Shown: piece by piece, positions 22,030 to 31,989 of the stretch | Layout: the number at the start of each line of letters is the position of its first letter | Numbering within the stretch: the stretch's first letter is position 1 | Source of the DNA: Roseateles oligotrophus | GTDB lineage: Bacteria > Pseudomonadota > Gammaproteobacteria > Burkholderiales > Burkholderiaceae_C | NCBI RefSeq assembly: GCF_014204525.1 | Contig: NZ_JACHLP010000005.1 | Span: forward strand, 342,326 to 406,325 | DNA length: 64,000 bases | Direction: 5' to 3' | Notes under the pieces: generated by a model | The model's input: the letters and a program-made list of their open reading frames with translations, nothing else | Told to the model about the DNA's origin: nothing | Databases searched by the model: none | Position numbers and translations under genes: made by a program

Positions 22030-24587
22030 GCTGGTTTGCCCAGCTGTCCTGGCCGGCCCTGCGCCACCAGGCCGGGCGCCAGCTGCTGGCCTTGTTGGCG
22101 ATTGTGCTGGGCGTGGCGCTGGGCTTTGCCGTCCATCTGCTCAATAGCACGGCCCTGGCCGAGTTCGGCAGCGCGGCGGCCAGCCTGCAAGGCAAGCCCG
22201 ATCTGGTCTTGCGCGGCGATACGGCCGAGAGTGTGCCGGAGGCGCTTTATTTCAAAGTGGCCGCCGACCCTGGCGTGGCCTTGGCCTCGCCCATCGTCGA
22301 GGGCCAGGCCCTGGCGCAAGACGCCCAGGGCAAGCCCTTCAGCCTGCGCCTGATCGGCTGGGATCTGCTGCAGGGCGCGGCCCTCAATCCCGCCCTGCTG
22401 CCGCAGGCGGCCGGTTCCAGCCTGCTGGCCGGTCTGGACCCGGCCCAGCTCTCGCTCAACCCGGCGGCGCAGCAAAAACTGGCCGGCCCGGCGAGCCAGC
22501 TTCGCCTGCGCGCCGCCAGCGCGGGCTCGGGCCAGGCGCAAAGCCAGCTCTTTCAGATCGGCCCCGGCAATGCGGCGGCCGGCACGCCGCTGGCGGTGCT
22601 GGACGTGGCGGCGGCCCAGGCCTTGCTCGGCAAGCTGGGGCGGCTGGACCGGGTGGACATCCGCCTGGCCGCCGGGCTTCAAGCCAAGCAGTGGCTGGCC
22701 GGCCAGGCCCTGCCACCGGGTTTCGGCGCCGCCCCGCCGCCCGATGAGGGCCAGCGCCTGAGCCAGATCAGCCAGGCTTACCGCGTCAATCTGGGCGTGC
22801 TCTCGCTGATGGCCTTGTTCACCGGCAGCTTGCTGGTGTTCGCGGTGATGTCCTTGTCGGTGGCCCAGCGCCTGCCGCAATGGGCTTTGCTGGGCGTGCT
22901 GGGCATGACGGCGGCCGAGCGCGCCCGCCTGCTGCTGCTGGAGGCCGCCTTGCTGGGCGCCCTGGGCAGCCTGCTGGGCCTGGCCCTGGGCTGGGGCCTG
23001 GCGCAAGCCGCCCTGCATTGGCTGGGCGCCAATCTGGGCCTGGGGCAGCTGAGCGCCGGCCTGGCTTTGCAGCCCCTGCCCTGGGGCGCGGCCTTGGTGT
23101 TTGGCGGCCTGGGCCTGCTGCTCAGTCTGGCCAGCGCCGTCCTGCCCGCCCTGACCCTGCGGCGCATGCCGGTGGCCCAGGTGCTCAAGGGTCTGGGGGC
23201 CGATAGCGGCTTGCAGCTCCCGGCCTGGCTGGGGCCGGTGCTGCTATTGGCCGGCCTGGGTCTGGCCTTGCTGCCGCCGCTGCCGCCGGGCTGGCCGGGT
23301 GCGGAGCTGCCGCTGGCGGCCTATGCCGGCATGCTCTGCCTGCTGCTGGGCGGCATTGCCTGCGTGCCCCAGCTGCTGCGGGCTTGCCTGGGCCTGCTGC
23401 GCCTGTGGCCGGGTGCGCATCGCCAGGCACTCATTGTGCTGGTGGATGAGCGCGCCCGCGACCAGGCCGGCGAGGCCAGCCGCGCCCTGGCCGGCGTGCT
23501 GGTCAGCCTGGCCTTGTCGGTGGCCATGCTGGTGATGGTGGGCAGCTTCCGGGACTCGCTCAATCTCTGGTTGACGCAGATGCTGCCGGCCGATCTCTAT
23601 CTGCGCTCCAGCCTGCGGGTCAGCAGCGCGGGCGGCGTGGACGGCCTGTCCGCGCCGCTGCCACCCGCCTTCCTCCGGGCCGTGCAGGCCAGCGGCCTGG
23701 CCCAGCGCATCGCGCCTCAGCGCAGCGACGAGGTTTGGATGCAGGGCCAGCGCTATGCCTTGCTGGCCCGCGCCGTGGACGAGGCCCAGCTGCCCCTGGC
23801 CGAGCCCCTGAGCGCAGCGAGCCACAGGCAAGACCTGACCCCCATCTACATCAGCGAGGCCTTGCGCGATGCCTTGCGGCTCAAGCCGGGCGACACCAGC
23901 GAGCTGCGCCTGCGCGCCGCGGCGCCGCCGCTCAAGGTCCTCGTGCGCGGCGTCTGGCGCGACTACGCCCGCCAAAGCGGCGCCGTCCTGATGCCACTGG
24001 CGGCTTATCAGGCCTGGACCCAGGACGAGCGCGTCACCGAATTGCAGCTCTGGCTGGCCCCCGGCCAGAGCAGCGATGCCGCCAACCGTGCCCTGCGCGC
24101 CCTGGCGGTCCAGGGGGACGATGTGGAGATCGCCGCCAGCGAAGACTTGCGTGCCCTGTCCATGAAGATTTTCGACCGCAGCTTTGCCGTCACCGTCTGG
24201 CTGCAGGGTGTGACCCTGGCCATCGGCCTGTTCGGCATCGCGGCCAGCCAGTCGGCCCAGGTGCTGGCGCGCCGGCGCGAGTTCGGCCTGCTGCTGCATC
24301 TGGGTTTTAGCCGCGCCGGCGTGTTGCGCCTGCTGACGCTGGAGGCCGCCCTGCTCTGCGGCGTGGGCTGCCTGGCCGGCCTGGGCCTGGGCCTGGGTTT
24401 GAGCGCCGTGCTGATCTGGGTGGTAAACCCGCAGAGCTTTCACTGGAGCATGGACATGAGCCTGCCCTGGCCGCGTTTGCTGGCCCTGCTGCTGGCCGTG
24501 TTTGCCGCCGGTGTGCTGGCGGCCTTGCTGGCCGGGCGCCGCGCCGCCGGCTTTGCCGCCGTGCAATCGGTGAAGGAGGACTGGTGA
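22008..24587 (+). CDS. FtsX-like ABC permease (AttFG/YbbP type)
   Basis: An 859-aa inner-membrane permease with two FtsX domains. A first transmembrane segment lies at [20 protein letters not shown], a large periplasmic part follows, and then a three-helix FtsX block (near residues 260-390). A second block lies in the middle, and a second FtsX unit occupies the C-terminus (ITLAIG-like segment through the last helix near [18 protein letters not shown]). It starts at GTG 22008 inside the ATPase gene. It probably works with that ATPase as a dimer or fused AttF-AttG equivalent. The stop overlaps the next start (TGATG). Confidence 0.92.
23829..23842 (-). repeat. REP-like 14-mer, inverted copy inside the permease gene
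   Basis: CAAGACCTGACCCC is the exact reverse complement of the 14-mer at 1404-1417 and 41122-41135. It encodes QDLTP within a periplasmic part of the permease and keeps the frame. Confidence 0.5.
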
Positions 24588-25687
24588 TGCGTCGCCGCAG
24601 CCTGTTAGCCCTGGCGGCCCTGCCCGCAAGTCCGGCCCTCGCCGCCGACCCCGCGCGCCTGCGCTTCCCGCGCGATTTCGGCGCCCATCCGCAAAGCAAG
24701 CTGGAGTGGTGGTATCTGACCGGGATCTTGTTTGCCGAGGCCAGGCCGGCAGAACCCTTGTTCGGCTACCAGCTGACCTTCTTCCGCCTCAAGGGCCCGG
24801 CCGCCAGCGATCACCCCAGCACCCTGGCCGCCCGGCAAGTGATGATTGGCCATGTGGCGCTGAGCGATCTGCGCCAAGGCCGGCTCTTGCACGAGCAACG
24901 CCTGGCGCGCGTGCTGCCGGGCCTGGCCGAGGCCGGCGAGAACGATTGCCGCTTGCAGCTGCGCGACTGGTGGCTGCGGCGCGAGCCGGGCGACCCGGCC
25001 CGGGCCAGCCGCTACCAGGCTCGCTTCAATGCCCCGTCGTTTGCCCTGGATTTGCAGCTGCAAAGCCAGCAGCCGCCGCTCTTGCAAGGCGACGGCGGCC
25101 TGTCGAAAAAAGGCCCGGGCGCCGCCCAGTACAGCCATTACTACAGCCAGGTGCAAATGCTGACCCAGGCCAGGCTGCGGCGGGACAGGCAGGAGCTGCG
25201 CCTGCGCGGCCTGTCCTGGCTGGACCAGGAGTGGAGCGAGCAGTTGCTGGGCAGCCCGGCCGCGCCGCAGGATCAGGCCGTGGGCTGGGACTGGGCCGGC
25301 ATCAACTGGCAGGACGGTAGCGCGCTGACCCTGTTCCGCCTGCGCCGCGCGGACGGCTCGGTGCTGTGGAGCGGCGGCAGCTGGCGCTCCCCCCAGGGCG
25401 GCACGCGCAACTTTGCGTCGCATGAGCTGCAGATGCAGCCCCTGCGCCTGTGGCAGAGCCCGGCCAGCCAGGCCCGCTATCCGGTGGTCTGGTTGCTCAG
25501 CACGCCGGTGGGCGAGTTCAAGCTGCAGGCCTTGATGGACGCCCAGGAGGTGGACGCCCGCCTGAGCACCGGCATGCGCTACTGGGAGGGCGCGGCCGAG
25601 CTGCGTTCGACGGACCCTGTGGCGCCAAGGCTGGGCTTGGGTTATCTGGAAATGACGGGTTATGCCGGCGCCATGCGCCTGGCTTGA
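24587..25687 (+). CDS. AttH-like lipocalin/CrtC-fold periplasmic protein
   Basis: A 366-aa protein with a basic start and signal peptide ([20 protein letters not shown]). The AttH/carotenoid 1,2-hydratase-like fold is indicated by KLEWWYLTGILF, GYQLTFFRLKG, AQYSHYYSQ, WLDQEWSEQLLG and GWDWAGINWQDGSALTLFRLR. Proteins of this type are encoded with AttEFG-like ABC systems and bind a hydrophobic ligand in the periplasm. The ATG at 24587 follows AAGGAGGA at a good distance; GTG 24584 is the alternative. It is the last gene of the rluB-miaA-attEFGH-like run. The ligand is unknown. Confidence 0.88.
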   Translation: MRRRSLLALAALPASPALAADPARLRFPRDFGAHPQSKLEWWYLTGILFAEARPAEPLFGYQLTFFRLKGPAASDHPSTLAARQVMIGHVALSDLRQGRLLHEQRLARVLPGLAEAGENDCRLQLRDWWLRREPGDPARASRYQARFNAPSFALDLQLQSQQPPLLQGDGGLSKKGPGAAQYSHYYSQVQMLTQARLRRDRQELRLRGLSWLDQEWSEQLLGSPAAPQDQAVGWDWAGINWQDGSALTLFRLRRADGSVLWSGGSWRSPQGGTRNFASHELQMQPLRLWQSPASQARYPVVWLLSTPVGEFKLQALMDAQEVDARLSTGMRYWEGAAELRSTDPVAPRLGLGYLEMTGYAGAMRLA

Positions 25688-25705
25688 GCCGCCACGGCGG
25701 CCACT

Positions 25706-26512
25706 TCAAAGATTGAAGTGCCTGGGTTTGCCGGGCTCCGAACTCTCGGCCGCGCGCACACAGTTGCGGCCGGCCTTGCGGGCCTTGTCCAGGGCGATCT
25801 CGGCCTGTTTGATGAGCTGATTCAGGCTCAGCTCGACCGGGCGCAAAGCCGCCACGCCCAGGCTGCAGCTGACCGGGATGAAGAAACCGTTCCAGGCGAA
25901 ATTCAGGCCTTCCACCCGCTCGCGGATGCGATCCGCCACATCGAGAGCACCCAGCGGGTCGGTGTGAGGCAGGAAGAGGATGAATTCCTGACCGCCATAA
26001 CGCGCCAGCACATCGGCCTGGCGCAGGGTTTCGGCAATCGCCTCGGCGACCTGGCGCAGCAGCAGCTCGGCACAGGAACGGCCAAAGGCCTGGCCGACCC
26101 GGCGGAAATGGTCGACATCGATCAGCACCAGGGCGCAGTCCATCTCGTAGCGGCGGGCCAGCGAGCATTCGCGCTCCACCAGGCTCAGAAAATGGCGTTG
26201 GTTGAAGACGCCGGTGGCTTCGTCCTGGGTGCCGTAGCGGCTCAGGCTGCGCTGCAGACGCTGGGCATAGTCCAGCGCGCTGAGACTGAGTTGTCCCAGG
26301 GTAATGCCAAAAGCCAGGGCGCAGACGGTGGCACAGGCGGCAGCCACCCAGCGATTGCCCTGCCCCAGCAGGGAAATCACAAACTGCGACAAGGCCAGCG
26401 AGATCAATAGATTGGCCAGGCAGAACAGCAGCAGGGTCGGCTTGGCCCCCAGTTTCTGCACCCATTCATTCGCACGCTGCAGCCAGCGCGGCGGATCCAA
26501 CTCTTCACGCAT
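25706..26512 (-). CDS. Membrane GGDEF-domain protein with GGQEF signature
   Basis: A 268-aa protein with two transmembrane segments near the N-terminus (LLLFCLANLLISLALSQFVISLL and WVAAACATVCALAFGITL) and a cytoplasmic GGDEF domain from about residue 95 (DEATGVFNQRHFLSLVERE, LVLIDVDHFRRVGQAFG). The active-site signature reads GGQEF at residues 173-177. Diguanylate cyclases need GG(D/E)EF, and Gln175 removes the catalytic acid, so activity is doubtful. The domain may instead bind GTP or c-di-GMP. No RxxD inhibitory site is obvious. It stands alone, convergent with the AttH-like gene. Confidence 0.85.
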   Translation of the reverse strand: MREELDPPRWLQRANEWVQKLGAKPTLLLFCLANLLISLALSQFVISLLGQGNRWVAAACATVCALAFGITLGQLSLSALDYAQRLQRSLSRYGTQDEATGVFNQRHFLSLVERECSLARRYEMDCALVLIDVDHFRRVGQAFGRSCAELLLRQVAEAIAETLRQADVLARYGGQEFILFLPHTDPLGALDVADRIRERVEGLNFAWNGFFIPVSCSLGVAALRPVELSLNQLIKQAEIALDKARKAGRNCVRAAESSEPGKPRHFNL

Positions 26513-26602
26513 TCGGCAACAACCCCAAGACTTATTCCGGGCCTATTGCACCATGCAGGGAGCCGGCTTGGCGGCATCCCCCCCAAAGCGGGGACAGCAA
26601 GT

Positions 26603-27808
26603 TCAGACCAAGCTGCGCCGGCGCAACAGCAGGGCCGCCAGCCCGCCGAGCAGCAAGAGATATTGGCCAGGCTCCGGCACGGCCGAGGGGATGCTGACCA
26701 CGAAGGAGACCTGGTTGCCAGTCAGATTGTCCGCCGCGATGCCGGTGAAGGTGTGGCCGTCGGCGCTCATGCCCACGACGGACTTGAAGTCGTAGTGGTT
26801 GGCCGTGTCGATGCCGTAGCCGGCCAGATAGTCGTCCAGCGTCTGCACGCTGCCGCCCAGCTGATTGCCGTTGACCGTGCCATCGCCACGCCAGATGAAG
26901 GCGTAGGAGCCGCTCAACAAAGCGCCTTGCGGGCTGTGGATGCCGACCATGGTGAGGCCGTCGTCGGAGATCGCCGAGGTCGAGGCCGTGCCCCGGCCGG
27001 TGGGGCTCAGAAAGGGCAGCTTGTCGTAGTACAGCACCTGGCCAGTCGCCACGTCGTAGCGGTAGGGCAGCGCGTTGTTGAAACTGGTGCCGGCCGCCCA
27101 GCTGCCGTTGCTGGACATGGCCGAGAGCTGGTAGAGGCCCAGCGTGGGCGACTCCGGCCGGCCGGGCGTCGTCATATCGTACTCACCGCTGGCGTTGCGG
27201 GTCCAGACGGCGGCGCGGCGCGAGTTGGTGGTGTAGCCCACCAGCACGCTGGCGTCCAGGTTCATGGCCTCGACGCGGGCCTCGGTGCTGCCCAGGCTGA
27301 CCACGGTGCCGCTCAGGCGGTCGGTCACGAAGCCGCGTGACACCGTGCTGCCCGGAACGTAGGAGCTGCCGCCCACGTAGCGGCCATCGCCGCTCATGGC
27401 CCAGACGACCGAGCCCGTCGTGCCCGCCGAGTTCAGGCCGCCGAGGGCCGGCACCTGGCTCCAGGCGCCGGTGTCGCGGCTGTAGACGGCGGCCTGGAAC
27501 TTGCCCTGGGCGTCCTGGATCTGGCCGGCGACGTAGCGGCCGTCGCGGCTGATCTCCAGGGCGCCGGCGGTGCCCGCGAAGCCGCCGATATCGGTCAGCG
27601 TGTGGGTGGCGGCCGACCACAGATAGGCATGGGTGCCGCCGCCGGGCCCGGCGCTGCCGAACACGGCGTAACGGCCGTCCGCCGACACGCCGTACCCCAC
27701 ACCGGGCGAGTTGAAAACATCCAGTTGCTGGGCCCAGCCCGTGCCGGCCAGGCAGAGGCTGGCGGCGCCGGCCAGTGCGGCGTGGCGGAAAAATGCTGCG
27801 GTCTTCAT
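26603..27808 (-). CDS. PEP-CTERM exported protein with SADG repeats, 401 aa
   Basis: A secreted protein with a signal peptide (HAALAGAASLCLAGTGWA) and a C-terminal sorting signal VPEPGQYLLLLGGLAALLLRRRSLV: Pro-Glu-Pro, a membrane segment and a basic tail. Exosortase cuts such signals in polysaccharide-producing bacteria. The body holds HAF-type repeats with SADGRYAVFG, SRDGRYVAGQ, SGDGRYVGGSS and SADGHTFTG, probably a beta-propeller. No exosortase gene is in the window. The start overlaps the stop of the upstream paralogue (ATGA), so the two are co-expressed. Confidence 0.88.
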   Translation of the reverse strand: MKTAAFFRHAALAGAASLCLAGTGWAQQLDVFNSPGVGYGVSADGRYAVFGSAGPGGGTHAYLWSAATHTLTDIGGFAGTAGALEISRDGRYVAGQIQDAQGKFQAAVYSRDTGAWSQVPALGGLNSAGTTGSVVWAMSGDGRYVGGSSYVPGSTVSRGFVTDRLSGTVVSLGSTEARVEAMNLDASVLVGYTTNSRRAAVWTRNASGEYDMTTPGRPESPTLGLYQLSAMSSNGSWAAGTSFNNALPYRYDVATGQVLYYDKLPFLSPTGRGTASTSAISDDGLTMVGIHSPQGALLSGSYAFIWRGDGTVNGNQLGGSVQTLDDYLAGYGIDTANHYDFKSVVGMSADGHTFTGIAADNLTGNQVSFVVSIPSAVPEPGQYLLLLGGLAALLLRRRSLV

Positions 27809-29154
27809 GCCAGCTCCTTGCTTGCCAGAGCGCGCTTGCGCAGCAGGCCGCCGACGGCCAGCAAGCCCAGGCCCAGCTGGGCCCAGGTGGCGGGCTCGGG
27901 CACGGCCAGGGTCGGGTGCAGCACAAAGGCCGAAGAGACGCCGGTGGCGGTGTCGTAATACATGCCCGAGATGGCGCTGCCATCGGCCGACATGGCGTTG
28001 AGCTGCCAGACATGCTGGGTCGCCGTGAGCGGCTGGCCCATGCTGGCCAGATAGCTGTCGAAGCTCATGGTCGCACCATCGCCGTAGGCGTTGTAGATCC
28101 AGGTGTCCTGGCTCAGGGTGCCGACGGTGGCGCCGGTCACCGGGCCGTTGTACATGCCGATCACGACGCCGCTATTGGAGACGCCGACCACCGTGCCCTT
28201 GACATTGCGCACCGGGTCGAGGCTGCCGGGCGTGGGGTCGATGACATGGTCGTAGGGGATGACGATGGCGGTATTGGTCTGGGTGTTCCACAGCGTGGTG
28301 GGGAAGTAGACGACGTCACCGGGGAAGCTGCCGTATTGCACGGCCATGGCGTTGACCGAGCTGCCGGCGGCCCAGATGCCGTTCTCGCTCAGCTTGTCGG
28401 CCGCGACGGCCACAAGAGCATTGCTCTTGGGGTTGTGGGCGGTCGGTGCCACGGTCTCTGCATAGCTGCTGCCATTCCATTTCCAGATCGTGCCCACGGC
28501 CGAGCTGGACTTGTAGCCCGACACCACCGAGCCATCGCCGCTGACCGAGATGGCGCGGCCATTGCCCGCCACGGTGGGCGCCAGATCCACCATCTGGCCG
28601 TTGCGATAGACGAAGGGATGGAGGCGGGAGACGCCGTTCACCGTCGCCCAGGACTGGCCGACCACGGCATTGCCGCTGGCCGAGATGCCCCAGGCCTGGC
28701 TCAGCTCCACCGTCTGCTGACCGTTGACCGACAGCGTCGTCGTGCCGCCCAGGTTGCCCAGCGTGGTCCAGCTGCCGGTATGGCGGTCGTACAGCGCCGC
28801 CTGGCTGACATTGCAGATCTTGTTGCCACTGGTGCAGGCGGCCGTGGCGCCAGGCACCGTGCTGCCGCCCGAGATATAGCGGCCGTCGCCCGAGAGGCTC
28901 AGCGTATTGCCATAGCCCAGGCGCAGGGCATTGGCGCCCGGCAAGGTCTGGGCGCTCTGGTTCGAGCCATCGAGGATGTACTCGCCGCTGCTGCGGCTGG
29001 TGACGCCCCAGGCCCCTTGATTGCTCAGGCCGGTGATGGGGGCGTTATTCGGCGGGGCATAAACATCCAGTTGGTAGCTGCTGGCCAGCACCGAGCTCGA
29101 GACACCCGCGGCCAGCAAGGCCGCGAGCTTGGGCAGATGAAAGGGTTGGGACAT
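27805..29154 (-). CDS. PEP-CTERM exported protein with SADG repeats, 449 aa
   Basis: A paralogue of the downstream gene. It starts MSQPFHLPKLAALLAAGVSSSVLAS (signal peptide) and both begin the mature part with a (Y)QLDVY/QLDVF segment. Repeats include SLSGDGRYISGGS, GISASGNAVVG, SVSGDGSVVSG and MSADGSAISG. The end is VPEPATWAQLGLGLLAVGGLLRKRALASKELA, a full PEP-CTERM signal. ATG 29154 is chosen because TGGAG precedes it by about eight bases; longer in-frame starts upstream lack a signal peptide at the N-terminus. It diverges from the AraC regulator gene, which may control it. Confidence 0.88.
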   Translation of the reverse strand: MSQPFHLPKLAALLAAGVSSSVLASSYQLDVYAPPNNAPITGLSNQGAWGVTSRSSGEYILDGSNQSAQTLPGANALRLGYGNTLSLSGDGRYISGGSTVPGATAACTSGNKICNVSQAALYDRHTGSWTTLGNLGGTTTLSVNGQQTVELSQAWGISASGNAVVGQSWATVNGVSRLHPFVYRNGQMVDLAPTVAGNGRAISVSGDGSVVSGYKSSSAVGTIWKWNGSSYAETVAPTAHNPKSNALVAVAADKLSENGIWAAGSSVNAMAVQYGSFPGDVVYFPTTLWNTQTNTAIVIPYDHVIDPTPGSLDPVRNVKGTVVGVSNSGVVIGMYNGPVTGATVGTLSQDTWIYNAYGDGATMSFDSYLASMGQPLTATQHVWQLNAMSADGSAISGMYYDTATGVSSAFVLHPTLAVPEPATWAQLGLGLLAVGGLLRKRALASKELA

Positions 29155-29361
29155 GAAGGGGCTCCAGGTAGTCATGCCCTCAGCGTAGGCAAACCGGCGC
29201 CAGGCCTTGCTGGGGCAAGCCCCGAGCCGGCCGCAGATTGGCGTTGGTGGAGCCGCCATGGCCAGATCGGGCAGGGTTTGCACCCCTCACCCCCCATGAA
29301 TCGGGTGCCACTGGTTCGGCTACCATTCTTGCAAGGCTGCGCAGTGAAGAGACCTCGCCCC

Positions 29362-30408
29362 ATGCCCTTGCCGCAAACCGCCCCCTCACCCATGGCCAGT
29401 TTTTCCAGGCCGGACTTCCTGCTGGCCAGCCCCGGCCTGTGCCTGCAGGGCCCGGCGGCCATCCACGAGCATTTCGAGCGCCTGAATGCGCACACGCGCG
29501 CGGCCCGGCGCCAGCTCGGCGCCACTCCTTTGCGTGCGGGCGATGCCCTGCCGGTGGCGGCCCTGGCCATGCCCGAGCATGCGCGTGCGGGCGGCGCGAC
29601 CTTTCTGGTCGAGGCCTATTTCCCGATGGCGCTCGATGTGCACACCCTGGACGCCTCCACGGCCCCCGAGGCCCTCTCGATCTGCATGCCGCTGAGCGGC
29701 GAGTTCCGCCTGCGCCTGCACTCGGGCGAGTACCAGGCCGTGGCCGGCGAGGCCCTGATCATCGACCCGGCCGGCGTGGAGCTGACCCAGGTCGGTGCCG
29801 CCACCCACTTCATCGAATTCAATCTGCCCAAGGCCGGTTTTCTGAGCCTGGGCGCCGAACTGGCGCCGGGCCGCTGGGGCGGCGCGCCCCTGTTCGAGCC
29901 CTTGCTGCGCGGCCCGCTGGCCGAGCGCCTGCGCCTGATGGCCGTGGAGGCCGGCAAATGCCTGCTGCCCGGCCGCGCCGATGCGGCCCGGCAGGTGATG
30001 TTCAAGCGCTGGGCCGAGCTGATCAGCCTGACCCTGCTGGATGAGCATCTGCTCGCCGACAGCGGCCGGGCCATGGGCAGCCCACCGCCCGGTCTGAAGC
30101 GAGCGCTGGACTTCATCGCCGCCCATGCCCGCGAAGACATCTTGCTGGCCGATATCGCGGCCGCCGCCTGCGTCAGCGCGCGCAGCCTGTTGCGCCTGTT
30201 CCGCGAGCATCTGGGCCAGTCGCCCGGCGCCTATCTGCGCCAGGTCCGGCTGGACCAGGCCCGCGCCGAACTGAAGCGCGGCGACGCCCCGACGGTGCGG
30301 GCGCTGGCGCAGCGCTGGGGCTTCCAGAACCCCGGCAAATTCAGCCAGGCCTATCGAGCACGCTTCGGCGAGTCACCGGGGGAAACGCGCTCGCCAAGGA
30401 TCCGCTAG
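29362..30408 (+). CDS. AraC-family transcriptional regulator
   Basis: A 348-aa regulator. The N-terminal ~200 residues match the AraC_binding_2 type (LSICMPLSGEFRLRLHSGEY, EALIIDPAGVELTQ). The C-terminal AraC DNA-binding domain has two helix-turn-helix parts: ILLADIAAAACVSARSLLRLFRE and VRALAQRWGFQNPGKFSQAYRARFGESPGE. The ATG at 29362 is one of several in-frame choices (29296, 29392). It is divergent from the PEP-CTERM pair across about 200 bases. The effector is unknown; control of the adjacent PEP-CTERM operon is inferred from position only. Confidence 0.88.
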   Translation: MPLPQTAPSPMASFSRPDFLLASPGLCLQGPAAIHEHFERLNAHTRAARRQLGATPLRAGDALPVAALAMPEHARAGGATFLVEAYFPMALDVHTLDASTAPEALSICMPLSGEFRLRLHSGEYQAVAGEALIIDPAGVELTQVGAATHFIEFNLPKAGFLSLGAELAPGRWGGAPLFEPLLRGPLAERLRLMAVEAGKCLLPGRADAARQVMFKRWAELISLTLLDEHLLADSGRAMGSPPPGLKRALDFIAAHAREDILLADIAAAACVSARSLLRLFREHLGQSPGAYLRQVRLDQARAELKRGDAPTVRALAQRWGFQNPGKFSQAYRARFGESPGETRSPRIR

Positions 30409-30412
30409 CCCG

Positions 30413-31981
30413 TCAATGCGCGTCGACGCTGACGCTGGCCCCCACCGCGGCCGGCCGGCGGGTCAGCCAGATCGTGGCGATCAGCAGGAGGAAGATACAG
30501 GCCGAGGCCAGAAAGATATCGTCCGCCGCGCGGGTGAAGGCCTGCTGGTCGATCAGGCGGTTGATCTGGGCCCAGGCCTGCTCCTGGCTAAAGCCCGCCG
30601 CCCTGAGCCCGGCCACGGTTTCGCCGGCCACCGGATTGCCCAGGCTCAGCTGCTCCGCCATATGCTGGTGATGCAGGGTGGCGCGGCTCTCCCACAGCGT
30701 GGTGGCGATGGAGGTGCCCATGGCCCCGGCGGTGATGCGCACGAAGTTGGACAGGCCGGCCGCCGCCGGCAAACGCTCGGGCGTGATGCCGCTGAGCGTC
30801 AAGGTGGTCAGTGGGATGAAGAAAAAGGCCAGGGCCGCGCCTTGCAGAATCGTCGGGACCATGATGGTCGCGAAGTCGGTCTGGGTCGTGAAGTTGGCCC
30901 GCATGCCCAGCACGACGGCGAACATCACAAAGGCGAAGCTGGCCATCATGCGCGGGTCAAAACGGCTGACGTTCTTGCCCACCACGGGTGACAGCAGAAT
31001 CGCCAGCAGGCCGACCGGCGCCAGCGCCATGCCCGCATCGGTGGCGGTATAGCCCATGTACTGCTGCAACCACAGCGGCAGCAAGACCACATTGCCGAAG
31101 AACAGGCCGTAGGCCAGCGATAGCGTGGCCGCGCCGAAGACGAAGTTGCGGCGCGCGAACAAGCGCAGGTCCACCACCGGATGCTCGTCGGTCAGCTCCC
31201 AGGCCAGGAAGAAGGCGAAGCCCACGGCCGCCGTCAGGGCCAGGAGCTGGATCTCGCCGCTGGCAAACCAGTCCAGCTCCTTGCCCTTGTCCAGCATGAT
31301 TTGCAGGGCACCCACCCAGATCACCAGCAAGGCCAGGCCCACGCCGTCGATGGGCAGCTTGCGGATGGCCGTCTCGCGTTCGCGGTAGATGCTCCAGGTC
31401 AGCAAGGCGGCGAACAAGCCCACCGGCACATTGATGTAGAAGATCCAGGGCCAGGACACGTTGTCGGTGATCCAGCCGCCCAGCAGCGGCCCCACCACCG
31501 GCGCCACCAGCGTGGTCATGCCCCACAGCGCCAAGGCCGTGCCCGCCTTGGCGCGCGAATAACTGGCCAGCAACAGGGTCTGCGAAAGCGGAATCATGGG
31601 CCCCGCCACCAGGCCTTGCAGCACCCGGCAGGCCACCAGCATCTCCAGCGAATGGGCGAAGCCGCACAGCCAGGAGGCCAGCACGAAGAGCAGCACGCTG
31701 GTGGTGAACAGGCGCACCGCGCCGAAGCGCTGGGTCAGCCAGCCGGTCAGCGGCACCGAGATGGCATTGGCCACGCCAAAACTGGTGATGACCCAGGTGC
31801 CCTGCACCGGGCTCACGCCCAGATCGCCCGAGATGGCCGGCAGCGACACATTGGCGATGGAGGAGTCCAGCACATTCATGAAGGTGGCCAGGGACAGGGC
31901 CACCGTGCCCAGCACCAGTTGGCCGCCCTGCAAGGGGGCGGGCAACTCGGGCGGGGCGAAGTTTTTCGACGCGGCGCTCAC
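30413..31981 (-). CDS. DHA2 family MFS drug exporter (EmrB/QacA type)
   Basis: A 522-aa inner-membrane proton-driven exporter with 14 predicted helices. DHA2 motifs are seen: LDSSIANVSLPAISGDLGVSP (motif D1 region), WLTQRFGAVRLF (motif A), CRVLQGLVAGPMIPLSQTLLL (motif B) and TTLVAPVVGPLLGGWITDNVSWPWIFYINVPVG (motif C). It is the last gene of a MarR-OMF-HlyD-MFS run on this strand and lies 8 bases after the adaptor gene. With the adaptor and the outer-membrane factor it would form a complete tripartite pump for hydrophobic or phenolic compounds; the substrate cannot be told from sequence. Confidence 0.93.
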   Translation of the reverse strand: MSAASKNFAPPELPAPLQGGQLVLGTVALSLATFMNVLDSSIANVSLPAISGDLGVSPVQGTWVITSFGVANAISVPLTGWLTQRFGAVRLFTTSVLLFVLASWLCGFAHSLEMLVACRVLQGLVAGPMIPLSQTLLLASYSRAKAGTALALWGMTTLVAPVVGPLLGGWITDNVSWPWIFYINVPVGLFAALLTWSIYRERETAIRKLPIDGVGLALLVIWVGALQIMLDKGKELDWFASGEIQLLALTAAVGFAFFLAWELTDEHPVVDLRLFARRNFVFGAATLSLAYGLFFGNVVLLPLWLQQYMGYTATDAGMALAPVGLLAILLSPVVGKNVSRFDPRMMASFAFVMFAVVLGMRANFTTQTDFATIMVPTILQGAALAFFFIPLTTLTLSGITPERLPAAAGLSNFVRITAGAMGTSIATTLWESRATLHHQHMAEQLSLGNPVAGETVAGLRAAGFSQEQAWAQINRLIDQQAFTRAADDIFLASACIFLLLIATIWLTRRPAAVGASVSVDAH

Positions 31982-31989
31982 GGCGGGGC

